Source of the DNA: Lachnoclostridium sp. UBA5725
GTDB taxonomy: Bacteria > Bacillota > Clostridia > Lachnospirales > Lachnospiraceae
Assembly: GCA_002419585.1 (NCBI GenBank)
Contig: DIGJ01000034.1
Coordinates: 57,644 to 121,643, forward strand
Reading direction: 5' to 3'
DNA length: 64,000 nt
In this document: positions 45,232 to 54,176 of the stretch, piece by piece
Layout: each line of letters opens with the position of its first letter
How positions within the stretch are numbered: the first letter of the stretch is position 1
Program-made: the position numbers and the translations under genes
Notes under the pieces: model-generated
The model's database searches: none
Seen by the model: the letters and a program-made list of their open reading frames with translations, nothing else
What the model was told of the DNA's origin: nothing

Positions 45232-45260
45232 AGTATACCATACTCATCTTTGCATGTCAA
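45232..45260 (-). promoter_or_regulatory. Sigma-A promoter of infC operon
   Basis: TTGACA (45260-45255) and TATACT (45237-45232) are 17 bp apart on the minus strand, just upstream of the leader. Confidence 0.85.
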
Positions 45261-45307
45261 CAAATTTGTATCATAATTTATTTTGCATAAAAACGTTCGC
45301 TGTAAAA

Positions 45308-46852
45308 TTATTCAGCATAGGTCTTAAGCAACGCATCAACATAGTCATCAATTGCTTTTACATCGGATCTTTCTTTTATTTTCAGTAAAAATCCTTTCAT
45401 ATCCGCATCTTGTAGGTACTTATCCATCTGCGTCACCATATCATACGACTTATCCGTAGAAACTGGAAGAATAAAATCTTCGTAAGGTATTTCTTTTACA
45501 GTCATCGTAATATTAACGAATGATTTTGCATCTTTTCGTACATCACACACAAAATCCTGTTTAATCAAATCGCCCTTACAATTTATTTTGAAGCTTACTC
45601 CATCAAATAGTTTACTTGTAATGTTAATGTCACCATTTATTAAACCGCTGTTATTGTTTAGCGTATATTTTAGATCTTTAAACTCAATATTGATAACATC
45701 TGGTGTTTTTTTTGTAGAATTCGGAATATATAGTTTCACATTACCAGTTGCGCCACTTAAATTAGCTGTAAAACTTCCTTTCGCCTGAAGAATCTCAGTT
45801 TTGTCACCAGCCCAGGCATCAATTGCCATAGTAGTTCCCTTTTTTACTGTTTTATAACCAAATTTAAAGTAATCTTTGCCATCCTTCATGACAATGCTAC
45901 GTCCTACAATTTTGTCATTCTTATCCACCCAGATGGACATTGTGAAAACATTAGGACCATCTGATTTCTTTAATGCCTTTAAATCTTTTTCAATATCTTT
46001 GATTGCATCTTTCATGGCCTTGTCATATTCCGTTTTTGTACAAAGACCCGAGTCAACGAAGATACTCTTTAAGCTTTCATCTGTCTTAGCTGTTTTAACG
46101 ATATCGTTAGCAATCGTCAGGGCCGTTCTTTCATTCATTTGTACGTTTAATTTTGTATATTCGTCACTTAACTGGTCAACCGAAAGAGTTTCATTCTCCT
46201 TCATGGCAACATCCGTTATTTGATTAATCGCTAATGCAGAATATTTTTTCAGTGTTGTATTCAGTGTATCTGCTGTAACTGGATTGTTAAAATAATTTAA
46301 CATTTGTTCCTGAAGCTTAGCGGAAGTTACATCACTACCATAATTGCCATATAAGTCTTTCATTGAAACTTTAAGGAAAGAGCTACTTAAATCAGGAATT
46401 AAGTAATAATACAAGCCATTTAAATCGTTCATGTCTGCATAGGCTTCTGCGCAAGTAAGCTGCTTGTCATTGGTATAGAAATTCATAGAAGCCTTTGTTT
46501 TGTTTCCCTTTACCATAGTTATGACAGAAGCTTTTAAGGTTTTTAAATCTGGTGCACCTAAACTTGTTGCTATACTAGGATCTAACGTTGCCTTAAGTGT
46601 AACTTCAGCTCCTACTTCCTTTTTTAAAGATTCCTGATAAGTTTTAATATAGGTTGAATATTTTTCTGTTAAAGAATCAATCTGCTTGTTGACATTTGCA
46701 TTCTCTACATTTTGATAATACTGAAGTGGACTTAATGCTGCTTTCGCTACTTTGCCTGCACCTATAGGTGAAAAGATTGTAAAGAGCATTGTAATTACGG
46801 CAATCCAAGCAGTTATTTTTTTGTACTTCCTTTGATTTGTTGTTTGGTTCAT
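45308..46852 (-). CDS. Secreted protein of unknown function
   Basis: A 514-residue protein with a signal peptide ('ITAWIAVITMLFTIFSPIG', then 'AKAA'). The mature part is Lys- and Thr-rich, with alternating helical ('YNVEN'-like, 'LQEQMLNYFNNP') and beta-rich stretches ('AKGSFTANLSGATGNVKLYI'), no Cys cluster except three scattered Cys, and no enzyme motif. The C-terminal half resembles lipoprotein-type beta sandwiches that read out as 'GDINITSKLFDGVSFKINCK'. I do not recognise the family. AAGGGGGAT precedes ATG. It stands alone between thrS and the infC leader. Confidence 0.65.
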   Translation of the reverse strand: MNQTTNQRKYKKITAWIAVITMLFTIFSPIGAGKVAKAALSPLQYYQNVENANVNKQIDSLTEKYSTYIKTYQESLKKEVGAEVTLKATLDPSIATSLGAPDLKTLKASVITMVKGNKTKASMNFYTNDKQLTCAEAYADMNDLNGLYYYLIPDLSSSFLKVSMKDLYGNYGSDVTSAKLQEQMLNYFNNPVTADTLNTTLKKYSALAINQITDVAMKENETLSVDQLSDEYTKLNVQMNERTALTIANDIVKTAKTDESLKSIFVDSGLCTKTEYDKAMKDAIKDIEKDLKALKKSDGPNVFTMSIWVDKNDKIVGRSIVMKDGKDYFKFGYKTVKKGTTMAIDAWAGDKTEILQAKGSFTANLSGATGNVKLYIPNSTKKTPDVINIEFKDLKYTLNNNSGLINGDINITSKLFDGVSFKINCKGDLIKQDFVCDVRKDAKSFVNITMTVKEIPYEDFILPVSTDKSYDMVTQMDKYLQDADMKGFLLKIKERSDVKAIDDYVDALLKTYAE

Positions 46853-47005
46853 TTTGATATCCCCCTTAATTAATTATACTAGTATTAATATAACAAAATA
46901 TGCTATTTATGTCAATTTTTCCGAGTTTGCATTCCTCATTTCTAAAAGGACTGAGTCCTGCAAAAATACAGAATTCAGTCCCAATAAGTTGTTCACTTAT
47001 CAATA

Positions 47006-48970
47006 TTATCTTTGTTTTTCATCTTCTGGAAGTTCTTGACGAATTTCCTTTGTACGGATTTCTTTGCAGATTTGATCGATAAATTCATCGATTTTCTTTT
47101 GTCCTTCATCTCCAGCAAAACGGCTTCTTACTGATACCAATTCAGATTCTGCTTCCTGCTGTCCTACGACTAACATATAAGGAACTTTTGCAAGTCTTGT
47201 TTCACGAATCTTATATCCAATCTTTTCAGAACGATTGTCAACGGTCGCTAACACGCCATTTTCTTTGAGCTGTGATTCCACTTTTGCTGCATAGTTCATA
47301 TATTTTTCAGAAATAGGAAGGATGCGCACCTGCTCTGGGCATAACCAGGTTGGGAATTTACCTGCATATTTTTCGATTAACCATGCTAGGGTTCTTTCAT
47401 AACAACCGATGGAAGTTCTATGGATGATATATGGACGAACTTTTTCACCATTTTGGTCAATAAAAGTCATGTCAAACTGCTCTGCAAGCATAGCGTCCCA
47501 TTGAACGGTAATCATGGTATCTTCTTTTCCATAAACATTTTTCGCATTGATATCAACCTTAGGTCCGTAGAAAGCTGCTTCTCCTACTTCTTCCGTAAAT
47601 GGAACTCCAAGGTCAATTAAGATCTGTCGAATATTGTTCTGAGTCTCTTCCCAAACCTCAGGTGTTCCAATATACTTTTCTTTGTTATCTGGATCCCATT
47701 TTGACAAACAGTAGGTTACATCATTTGCTAGACCTAATGTCTCCAAGCAATATTTTGCCAGTGCCAGACATCCTTTAAACTCTTCTACCATCTGGTCTGG
47801 TCTTACAATCAGATGTCCTTCCGAAATTGTAAACTGACGCACACGGGTCAGACCGTGCATTTCACCAGATTCTTCGTTTCTAAAAAGAGTAGAAGTCTCA
47901 CCATAACGAATTGGCAAATCACGGTATGATTTCTGACTTTGCTTATATACATAATACTGGAATGGACATGTCATAGGACGAAGTGCAAATACTTCTTTGT
48001 CCGTTTCTTCATCTCCTAATACAAACATACCATCTTTATAATGATCCCAGTGTCCGGAAATTTTGTACAAATCACTTTTTGCCATCAAAGGAGTTTTGGT
48101 TCTTACATAGCCACGACGTTCTTCTTCATCTTCGATCCAACGCTGCATAGTCTGAATCATTTTCGTTCCTTTTGGCATTAACAAAGGAAGCCCTTGACCA
48201 ATTACATCAACGGTTGTGAAAAGTTCCATTTCCCTTCCTAACTTATTATGGTCACGCAATTTAATTTCTTCTAAGTGCTGAAGATATTCTGCCAATTCTT
48301 CTTTTTTTGGGAATGCAGTACCATAGATTCTTTGAAGCATTTTATTCTTTTCGCTTCCTCTCCAATACGCACCTGAGGAGGAAATCAGTTTGAATGCTTT
48401 GATATTCTTTGTACTCATAAGATGAGGACCAGCACAAAGATCTGTAAACTCACCCTGGCGATAGAAAGAAAGTTCTGCATCTTCTGGAAGATCCATGATT
48501 AATTCAACTTTGTATGGTTCGCCTTTTTCTTCCATTAATTTAATTGCTTCTTCACGAGGAAGTGTAAAACGTTCTAATTTCGCACCTTCCTTGATGATTT
48601 TCTTCATTTCAGCTTCTAATTTATCCAAATCTTCTCTGGTAAATGGTTCTGCTTCAAAGTCATAATAAAAACCAGTATCGATACTAGGTCCGATTGCAAG
48701 TTTTGCACTTGGAAATACTCTCTTTACGGCTTCTGCAAGTACATGAGATGTCGTATGACGTAACGCTGCCAATCCTTTGGCGTCATTTGCAGTTAAAATA
48801 CTAAGTTCACAGTCAGCATCAACGATCTGTCTTAAATCAACTACTTCGCCGTTCACTTCACCGGCACATGCCATTCTTGCAAGTCCTTCGCTAATATCGG
48901 TTGCAATATCAAGTACACTCATGGCTTGTTCGTATTCTTTTGTTGAACCATCTTTTAATGTTATTTTCAT
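47006..48970 (-). CDS. Threonyl-tRNA synthetase ThrS
   Basis: A 654-residue class II synthetase. The N-terminal TGS domain (1-62) is followed by the editing domain with 'HTTSHVLAEAVKRVFP' (the HxxxH zinc motif), then the catalytic core with 'GFYYDFE', 'FALRPMTCPFQYYVYK' and 'GLTRVRQFTISEGH', and the anticodon domain at the end ('RILPISEKYMNYA'). It charges tRNA-Thr. Expression is controlled by a T-box about 500 bp upstream; a small membrane-protein gene and a large palindrome lie between the two. Confidence 0.95.
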   Translation of the reverse strand: MKITLKDGSTKEYEQAMSVLDIATDISEGLARMACAGEVNGEVVDLRQIVDADCELSILTANDAKGLAALRHTTSHVLAEAVKRVFPSAKLAIGPSIDTGFYYDFEAEPFTREDLDKLEAEMKKIIKEGAKLERFTLPREEAIKLMEEKGEPYKVELIMDLPEDAELSFYRQGEFTDLCAGPHLMSTKNIKAFKLISSSGAYWRGSEKNKMLQRIYGTAFPKKEELAEYLQHLEEIKLRDHNKLGREMELFTTVDVIGQGLPLLMPKGTKMIQTMQRWIEDEEERRGYVRTKTPLMAKSDLYKISGHWDHYKDGMFVLGDEETDKEVFALRPMTCPFQYYVYKQSQKSYRDLPIRYGETSTLFRNEESGEMHGLTRVRQFTISEGHLIVRPDQMVEEFKGCLALAKYCLETLGLANDVTYCLSKWDPDNKEKYIGTPEVWEETQNNIRQILIDLGVPFTEEVGEAAFYGPKVDINAKNVYGKEDTMITVQWDAMLAEQFDMTFIDQNGEKVRPYIIHRTSIGCYERTLAWLIEKYAGKFPTWLCPEQVRILPISEKYMNYAAKVESQLKENGVLATVDNRSEKIGYKIRETRLAKVPYMLVVGQQEAESELVSVRSRFAGDEGQKKIDEFIDQICKEIRTKEIRQELPEDEKQR

Positions 48971-49016
48971 TATTCTTCTCCTTTATCCTAAACAATCGTG
49001 TTCTTTCTTTTTATAA

Positions 49017-49253
49017 TTAGTCTCTTACATATTCCACTTCGACACCGTCGTCACAGTTGCAATCGCAGTCACAGTCGCCAAAACCATTCCCATTATTATT
49101 CCCATTATTATTACCAATGCTGATTCCACGAGTACATGGAGCAGTTAATAAACCAAATAAAATACCTCCCAAAGAAGCCACTGCAACAATCAATGCAAAC
49201 TCTCTCTTTGAAAATGTTACATCACCTTGAAATTTTTCTCTTAATTTTAACAT
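49017..49253 (-). CDS. Small membrane protein with Asn/Gly and Cys/Asp tail
   Basis: A 78-residue protein. Residues 1-18 are basic, 20-42 form one membrane span ('FALIVAVASLGGILFGLLTA'), followed by an Asn/Gly-rich stretch (about 48-58) and an acidic Cys-rich end 'GDCDCDCNCDDGVEVEYV' (about 59-76) with four alternating Cys, a possible metal-binding tail. GGGAG stands seven bases before ATG, so translation is likely. It lies between the T-box and thrS, 47 bp before thrS, and would be made under threonine starvation with it. I do not recognise a family. The Asp/Cys codons are repetitive (GACTGTGACTGC type), which may reflect recent repeat expansion. Confidence 0.7.
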   Translation of the reverse strand: MLKLREKFQGDVTFSKREFALIVAVASLGGILFGLLTAPCTRGISIGNNNGNNNGNGFGDCDCDCNCDDGVEVEYVRD

Positions 49254-49291
49254 TTAAATTCTCCCTTCAAATGAATGACAGATTGGTTACC

Positions 49292-49453
49292 GCGTTTGCA
49301 CGATAAGCAGAGTATCTCAGGTAGCGCACCTCAAGCAACGCACCTTCGGTCGCGTTGCTCGCCACAGTCCTGAAAGAGAGAAATGATTTTCCTGCAAGCA
49401 GAAATCATTTCTCTCTTCCAGGCCCGTGGCTTCGCTTATCGCGCAAAAAACGC
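49292..49453. repeat. Large palindrome in thrS leader
   Basis: GCGTTTGCACGATAAGC (from 49292) pairs with GCTTATCGCGCAAAAAACGC (ending 49453). Inside, GAAAGAGAGAAATGATTT (49372-49389) pairs with AAATCATTTCTCTCTTCC, around 11 bases, and a small stem GCAACGC/GCGTTGC with a CTTCGG-type loop is nested on the left. The outer right arm overlaps the T-run of the T-box terminator, so the two structures exclude each other in part. Confidence 0.75.
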
Positions 49454-49716
49454 CCCTCCTAATTCTTACAAATTAGAAGGGACGGGTAATATACTCGCGG
49501 TTCCACCCTGATTGTCTTGTGCATATTTGTTGAATATGCGATATCAAAACCACTTTATGATGGTAACGGAATCACCGGACCGGATTGGGGTCACTCAGAG
49601 TTAGTTTTCAAATGATTGACACAAAGACACTTTCAGCACCGCTTTGCGGGTGTCTCTCTCTGCTGCTTTGATCATCCTACTCGTCTCGTCAACGTGTTTT
49701 CTATATTTAGTAATTT
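49446..49716 (-). promoter_or_regulatory. T-box leader of thrS
   Basis: The minus strand carries the T-box consensus AGGGTGGAACCGCG (49510-49497), followed by a terminator (CCCTTCTAATT pairing with AATTAGGAGGG, then a T-run near 49450-49445). Stem I begins near 49705 with AGAAAACACG-type sequence and includes the loop with GAGAGAGAC. Upstream of the antiterminator, AACTAACTCTGAGTG holds the likely specifier: ACT (Thr) fits the downstream thrS, though TCT (Ser) one step over cannot be excluded by eye. Uncharged tRNA binding would let transcription continue into the small membrane protein and thrS. Confidence 0.9.
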
Positions 49717-49718
49717 TT

Positions 49719-49746
49719 ATTATAGCACCTATCACGTTTTTGTCAA
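49719..49746 (-). promoter_or_regulatory. Sigma-A promoter of thrS T-box unit
   Basis: TTGACA (49746-49741) and TATAAT (49724-49719), 16 bp apart, on the minus strand. Transcription begins close to 49712, at the start of T-box stem I. Confidence 0.88.
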
Positions 49747-49840
49747 ACCCTTTATCTATGTAGTCTTAATTTTCCATAATAAATGTTGGCAACTTTTTTG
49801 TGCTACCTCTCATTTTGTATCATTGCAACTAAAACTTGTT

Positions 49841-50578
49841 TTAGACTATAATATAATTTTCACTAGCAATTAATAATTCCGACTCTTTATCACAAATAAT
49901 TGGCACTTCGCCTATTTCAAAAATCTTACACAAAGTACTCTTTCCATCTTTACTACTATCTGCTAGTATAAATGATTTTTCCGAATTATTTTTGACGATT
50001 TGTTTTTTCTCTGCTTCAACCATATCTGGAGTATTAATTCCTGCACCAGAAGAAAAACCAGAAGCTCCAATAAACGCTTTGTCAAAATAATACTTTTGCA
50101 AAAAGCTATTGGTACTGGTACCTCGAATGGACGCTGTTGTGATGCTGATTTCTCCGCCAGCAATTACACAGTCTATTTTAGACCCCTGTAGTTCTGGGTA
50201 TATCAATGCATTGGTGGTAACAATGGTAATTTGTTTCTCTCTTAAGTGTTTTACCATACGTAAGGTAGTGCTTCCCGAATCCAGATAGATTGCCTCTCCA
50301 TCCTTAACTAAGCTTGCTGCATATCTGGCTATTTTTTCTTTTTCGCTTACATTTTGAATTGTTTTCGAAGTAACTGGTATTTCATAAGAGCCTTTTTTTA
50401 AGCAAGCTCCCCCTCCACGAAGCAATGTGATCTGTCCTTCTGTTGCTAAGGTTTTCAAATCTCTCCTTATAGTAGATTCAGAAACTCCCTGCAATGAATT
50501 ACAAAAATCTTCTAATGAAACAATATCTGTTTTTTCTAATAATTGCAGCATCTGTAATCTTCGTTCATAGGGAATCAT
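49841..50578 (-). CDS. DeoR-family sugar operon regulator
   Basis: A 245-residue repressor-type protein. The N-terminal winged helix has 'RRLQMLQLLEKTDIVSLEDF' and 'VSESTIRRDLKTLATEGQIT' (about 32-51), the DeoR signature. The C-terminal sugar-phosphate-binding part has 'YLDSGSTTLRMVKHL', 'NALIYPELQ' and 'KAFIGASGFS'. It is last in the leftward sugar operon, 63 bp after the kinase gene. The likely operator repeats lie in the promoter at 56.3 kb. The effector is presumably a phosphorylated sugar made by the operon's kinase. Confidence 0.88.
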   Translation of the reverse strand: MIPYERRLQMLQLLEKTDIVSLEDFCNSLQGVSESTIRRDLKTLATEGQITLLRGGGACLKKGSYEIPVTSKTIQNVSEKEKIARYAASLVKDGEAIYLDSGSTTLRMVKHLREKQITIVTTNALIYPELQGSKIDCVIAGGEISITTASIRGTSTNSFLQKYYFDKAFIGASGFSSGAGINTPDMVEAEKKQIVKNNSEKSFILADSSKDGKSTLCKIFEIGEVPIICDKESELLIASENYIIV

Positions 50579-50641
50579 GTTATTTTCTCCTTAATTATTA
50601 CTTTACACTTATCATATATTCTTTACAGCATGCTTGTCAAA

Positions 50642-51544
50642 TTAATCTTTTATCTCTTTCAGCGTTGGCATAGAAGGCTGCGCACCGTATCTACATACTG
50701 TAATTGCGCTACATTTTGTTGCAAATTTTGATGCCTCAATCAGATTATTGCCCTGCAATAGTGCATATCCTATTGCACCAATGTAGGAATCTCCTGCGCC
50801 AGTTGTTTCCACTGCATCCACTTTCTTTGCCGGAATAAATTCAATTACTCCATTTTCCGCGACAACGGCGCCATCTTTTCCGAGTGTAAAAATACTATTA
50901 ATCCCGAAGCTCTTTGTTAATTTATCAATTTCTACCTTTGCCTTTTCCACAGAATCAATTGGTGTTCCCACATAAAATTCAGCTTCCACTTCATTTACTA
51001 CGAGGATATCTATTTTGCTCAAATATTCTTCTGCAATTTCCGCTGCTGGTGCGGCATTTAATATTACTTTACAGCCTGCTTCATTCGCTTTATTGATTGC
51101 ATATTCTATTACATGCATTGGAATTTCCATTTGAAGAATCACAATTTCAGACTCTTCTAACAATGGAATCACCGCATCAATATCTGCTTTTGTCACTTCA
51201 AAGTTAGCTCCGCGTACAATTGAGGCATGTACGCTGCCATCCTCAATTGCGTTAACGATACCCATTCCACTGATTCCGTTTGCTCTGCGCACATAGCGTG
51301 TATGAACTCCATAGGATTTCGCCGTTTGAATCAAAAAATCACCTAATGTATCCGTTCCCACGCAACCTACCATATAGGTTTCTATTCCAAGCTTTGCCGC
51401 CTGCACTGCCTGATTGGCTCCTTTACCGCCTGCACTAAAAGATGCCTTATCTACAGGAAGTGTTTCTCCTTGATATGGTAGACGTGGTGTTTTTAGTATA
51501 ATATCATAGTTTAAGCTTCCAATTACTGTAATTTTATCTCTCAC
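50642..51544 (-). CDS. Ribokinase-like PfkB-family sugar kinase
   Basis: A 300-residue kinase. 'FSAGGKGANQAVQAAKLG' (about 37-54) is PfkB signature 1, and 'TTGAGDSYIGAIGYALLQG' (about 247-265) is signature 2 with the catalytic Asp. Overall it is closest to ribokinase in pattern. It would phosphorylate the imported sugar in the cytoplasm. The start is GTG with AGGG seven bases upstream. Ribose is the family default, but the neighbouring isomerase suggests another sugar. Confidence 0.85.
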   Translation of the reverse strand: MRDKITVIGSLNYDIILKTPRLPYQGETLPVDKASFSAGGKGANQAVQAAKLGIETYMVGCVGTDTLGDFLIQTAKSYGVHTRYVRRANGISGMGIVNAIEDGSVHASIVRGANFEVTKADIDAVIPLLEESEIVILQMEIPMHVIEYAINKANEAGCKVILNAAPAAEIAEEYLSKIDILVVNEVEAEFYVGTPIDSVEKAKVEIDKLTKSFGINSIFTLGKDGAVVAENGVIEFIPAKKVDAVETTGAGDSYIGAIGYALLQGNNLIEASKFATKCSAITVCRYGAQPSMPTLKEIKD

Positions 51545-51637
51545 TTATCTACCCTGCCTTTCCATTTTTCTTACCTTTAAAAGAAGGAGCATAAAATATT
51601 CTCATACTTTCTGCTCCCTGATTATCTTCCATCATCC

Positions 51638-52606
51638 TTAAGCAGTTTTACGACGAACCATGAATTTTTCAATGTCTTGCTGAACAAATTCAAAGTAAGA
51701 AGCTACAATAATGATAATACCAGTTACAACAAACTGCCAGAAGGAGTCAACGTTGATAACAACCATTCCTACTTTTAATACGGCTAGCATGAGCGCTCCA
51801 ATAAAGGTTCCAAGTGCAGTTCCCTTACCACCAGCCATTCTGGTTCCGCCAATTGCTGCCGCTGCAATTGCATTGGTTTCATATCCAGATCCCGCTGTTG
51901 CTTCTGCCGAACCAAGACTTGCGAGCATTACCATACCGGCAATCGCTGCACAGACACTACAAAAGATGTAAGCTACATATTTTGTTTTATTTACATTTAC
52001 ACCAGAAAGCTTAGCAGCTTCTTCATTTCCACCAATTGCATACAGATAATCACCGGTACGCGTTTTCGCCAATAGTATATAAGCAATCACAAATACAACG
52101 ATCATAACTATAATGTAATAGCGGATACCACCAATCATTTTACCATTAAAAATATTACGGTAACTATCTGGAACGCTCGTAACCGGCAACCCTCCTGTTA
52201 CAACATAGGCAATACCTCGATATAAACTCATCGTACCAAGCGTAGCAATAAAAGGCTGTAATTTCATATTTGTTACAAGAAAACCATTAAAGAAACCAAG
52301 CACTGCTCCAATTACTAATCCCACCAAAATAGCCAAAACAGGATTCATTCCATTCACGGTACAAGAAGCTACTGTGATACCTGTAATTGCAAATGTACAT
52401 CCTACCGAAAGATCAATTCCACCAGTAATAATGGTAACCATCATACCTACTGCGAGAATACCATTTAAAACCATCTGCTGCAATATCGTCAGAAAATTAT
52501 TATAAGTAAAGAAGGTTGCATTCAGTGCAGTAAACACACATGCCATAACTATCGTTGCAAATAGTACAACGAGCTCTCTTTTATTTTTTATCCATATGTT
52601 TTTCAT
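51638..52606 (-). CDS. Ribose-type sugar ABC permease (RbsC family)
   Basis: A 322-residue permease with about eight to ten membrane spans. Family motifs are 'MVTIITGGIDLSVGCTFAIT', 'GFFNGFLVTNMKLQPFIATLG' and 'GGNEEAAKLSGVNVNKTKY', the last being the cytoplasmic coupling loop. ATG at 52606 is preferred over one seven codons upstream because GGAGG precedes it by eight bases. It begins 1 bp after the rbsA-type gene ends. Confidence 0.92.
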   Translation of the reverse strand: MKNIWIKNKRELVVLFATIVMACVFTALNATFFTYNNFLTILQQMVLNGILAVGMMVTIITGGIDLSVGCTFAITGITVASCTVNGMNPVLAILVGLVIGAVLGFFNGFLVTNMKLQPFIATLGTMSLYRGIAYVVTGGLPVTSVPDSYRNIFNGKMIGGIRYYIIVMIVVFVIAYILLAKTRTGDYLYAIGGNEEAAKLSGVNVNKTKYVAYIFCSVCAAIAGMVMLASLGSAEATAGSGYETNAIAAAAIGGTRMAGGKGTALGTFIGALMLAVLKVGMVVINVDSFWQFVVTGIIIIVASYFEFVQQDIEKFMVRRKTA

Positions 52607-52607
52607 T

Positions 52608-54104
52608 TTAAATTCCTCCAATAGCATAATTAAGAATTGAATCTTCGTTAAAATCTATTTTTTTGCTTAACTCGGCCGTAATCTTACCTTCGCACATGAT
52701 CAGCATTCGATCGCTGATTCCCATTGCTTCTGGCAATTCGGAAGAAACCACAATCAAGCTTTTACCTTCTTCGACTAACTGTTCCATCAATCGGTAGATT
52801 TCTGCCTTAGCCGCTACATCGACGCCTTTGGTTGGTTCATCAAAGATGATAATATCAACATCGGTAGACATCCATCGTGCCAGAATCACTTTTTGCTGAT
52901 TACCTCCTGACATATTTTTGGTCAGATAATCGACTCTTCTAGGATGAACATCCATCTCTTCAAAATAATGTTTGGCATTGACAATTTTCTTCTTTGTATT
53001 GACAAATGGCCCCTTCATATATTTTTCAAGGCTAGAAATCGCAACGTTTTCGTAATTCATAGAAAGATTCATAAATCCTTGTGTTTTTCTATCTTCGGGA
53101 AGTAGCCCAATACCTGCATTTAATGCTTTTTTTGTATTCCAAATTCGAGGAATTTCTTTTCCGTTCAGGTGTATTTTTCCACTAATTTTATCATCTGCAC
53201 CTATGATGGTACGCATCACTTCTGTTCTCCCTGCTCCAACCAATCCAAAGAATCCTAATATTTCACCCTTATGAAGTTCAAAACTCACCTCGCTAAATTT
53301 ATCGCCAGACAGCTTATCAACTGACAGTACCACCTCATCGGTCATCGGGCTTGGTTTGAGTCTGGAGGCTACAGCAGCTACGCTTCGCCCTACCATGGAA
53401 TGAATCAAATCCTCACGCGTTGATTCTGCCACAGTAATCGTCTCTATATATTCTCCATCTCGTAAAATTGTTGCTCTATCACAGATTTGGAAAATTTCTT
53501 CTAATCGATGACTTACATATAAAATAGTAACACCTGCTTTTTTCAGCTTCTGTATTACTTCAAATAAAGCCTCTGTTTCTTTCATTGTCAAGGATGCTGT
53601 CGGTTCGTCAAGAGAAATAATATTCGAATGATGATATAAAGCTCTTGCAATCGCCAGCATCTGCATTTCACCCGCAGTTAACTCACTCACTAAATCAGAT
53701 GATTTAAATTTACAGTTTAGTTGTCCTAAAATTTCATCTACATCTTTGTTCATTTTCGCATAATCAACAAAGACACCTTTTCTTGGTTCATACCCCAAGG
53801 TAACATTTTGCCCTACGGTTAAGTCTTTTACAACCAAGGTCTCTTGATGTACTTTTGATATTTTTCCATTCACGATTGCATCGTTTGGTCCTTTAAAGCT
53901 TACCTTTTTACCATGGAGTAGGACTTCTCCTTCATATTCAGCATAAACTCCATGCAGAATATTTAACAAGGTAGATTTACCGGCACCATTTTCTCCCAAA
54001 AGAGCATGTACCTCACCTGCATACACGGAAAAAGAAACATCTTTTAGGACATGAGCACCTGGGAAATGTTTGTTAATCTTAACAAACTCGACCGCCTTCT
54101 CCAT
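52608..54104 (-). CDS. Ribose-type sugar ABC ATPase (RbsA family)
   Basis: A 498-residue double ABC ATPase. The first half has Walker A 'GENGAGKSTLLN' (about 37-48), a signature 'LTAGEMQMLAIARAL' and Walker B 'ISLDEPTAS'. The second half has a degenerate Walker A 'GLVGAGRTEVM' and an intact 'MSGGNQQKVILARWMS' with 'IIFDEPTKGVDV'. The degenerate second site is normal for RbsA/XylG. It powers sugar uptake with the permease downstream. Confidence 0.93.
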   Translation of the reverse strand: MEKAVEFVKINKHFPGAHVLKDVSFSVYAGEVHALLGENGAGKSTLLNILHGVYAEYEGEVLLHGKKVSFKGPNDAIVNGKISKVHQETLVVKDLTVGQNVTLGYEPRKGVFVDYAKMNKDVDEILGQLNCKFKSSDLVSELTAGEMQMLAIARALYHHSNIISLDEPTASLTMKETEALFEVIQKLKKAGVTILYVSHRLEEIFQICDRATILRDGEYIETITVAESTREDLIHSMVGRSVAAVASRLKPSPMTDEVVLSVDKLSGDKFSEVSFELHKGEILGFFGLVGAGRTEVMRTIIGADDKISGKIHLNGKEIPRIWNTKKALNAGIGLLPEDRKTQGFMNLSMNYENVAISSLEKYMKGPFVNTKKKIVNAKHYFEEMDVHPRRVDYLTKNMSGGNQQKVILARWMSTDVDIIIFDEPTKGVDVAAKAEIYRLMEQLVEEGKSLIVVSSELPEAMGISDRMLIMCEGKITAELSKKIDFNEDSILNYAIGGI

Positions 54105-54123
54105 AATGAATCCTCCTTTATTA

Positions 54124-54154
54124 ATGAGAGAAAGTGTTTTCCACTTTCTCTCAT
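54124..54154 (-). terminator. Hairpin between sugar-binding protein and ATPase genes
   Basis: ATGAGAGAAAGTG (54124-54136) pairs exactly with CACTTTCTCTCAT (54142-54154). It follows the binding-protein gene and precedes the ATPase gene, the same place as the livJ/livH hairpin, and may likewise raise binding-protein mRNA over the rest. Confidence 0.7.
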
Positions 54155-54176
54155 TTTATAACTTTTATTTTTCAAT

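Noticed and set aside
49500..49716. T-box specific for serine
   Set aside because: TCT lies next to ACT in the probable specifier region, but the downstream synthetase is ThrS, so ACT is preferred. It stays formally possible.
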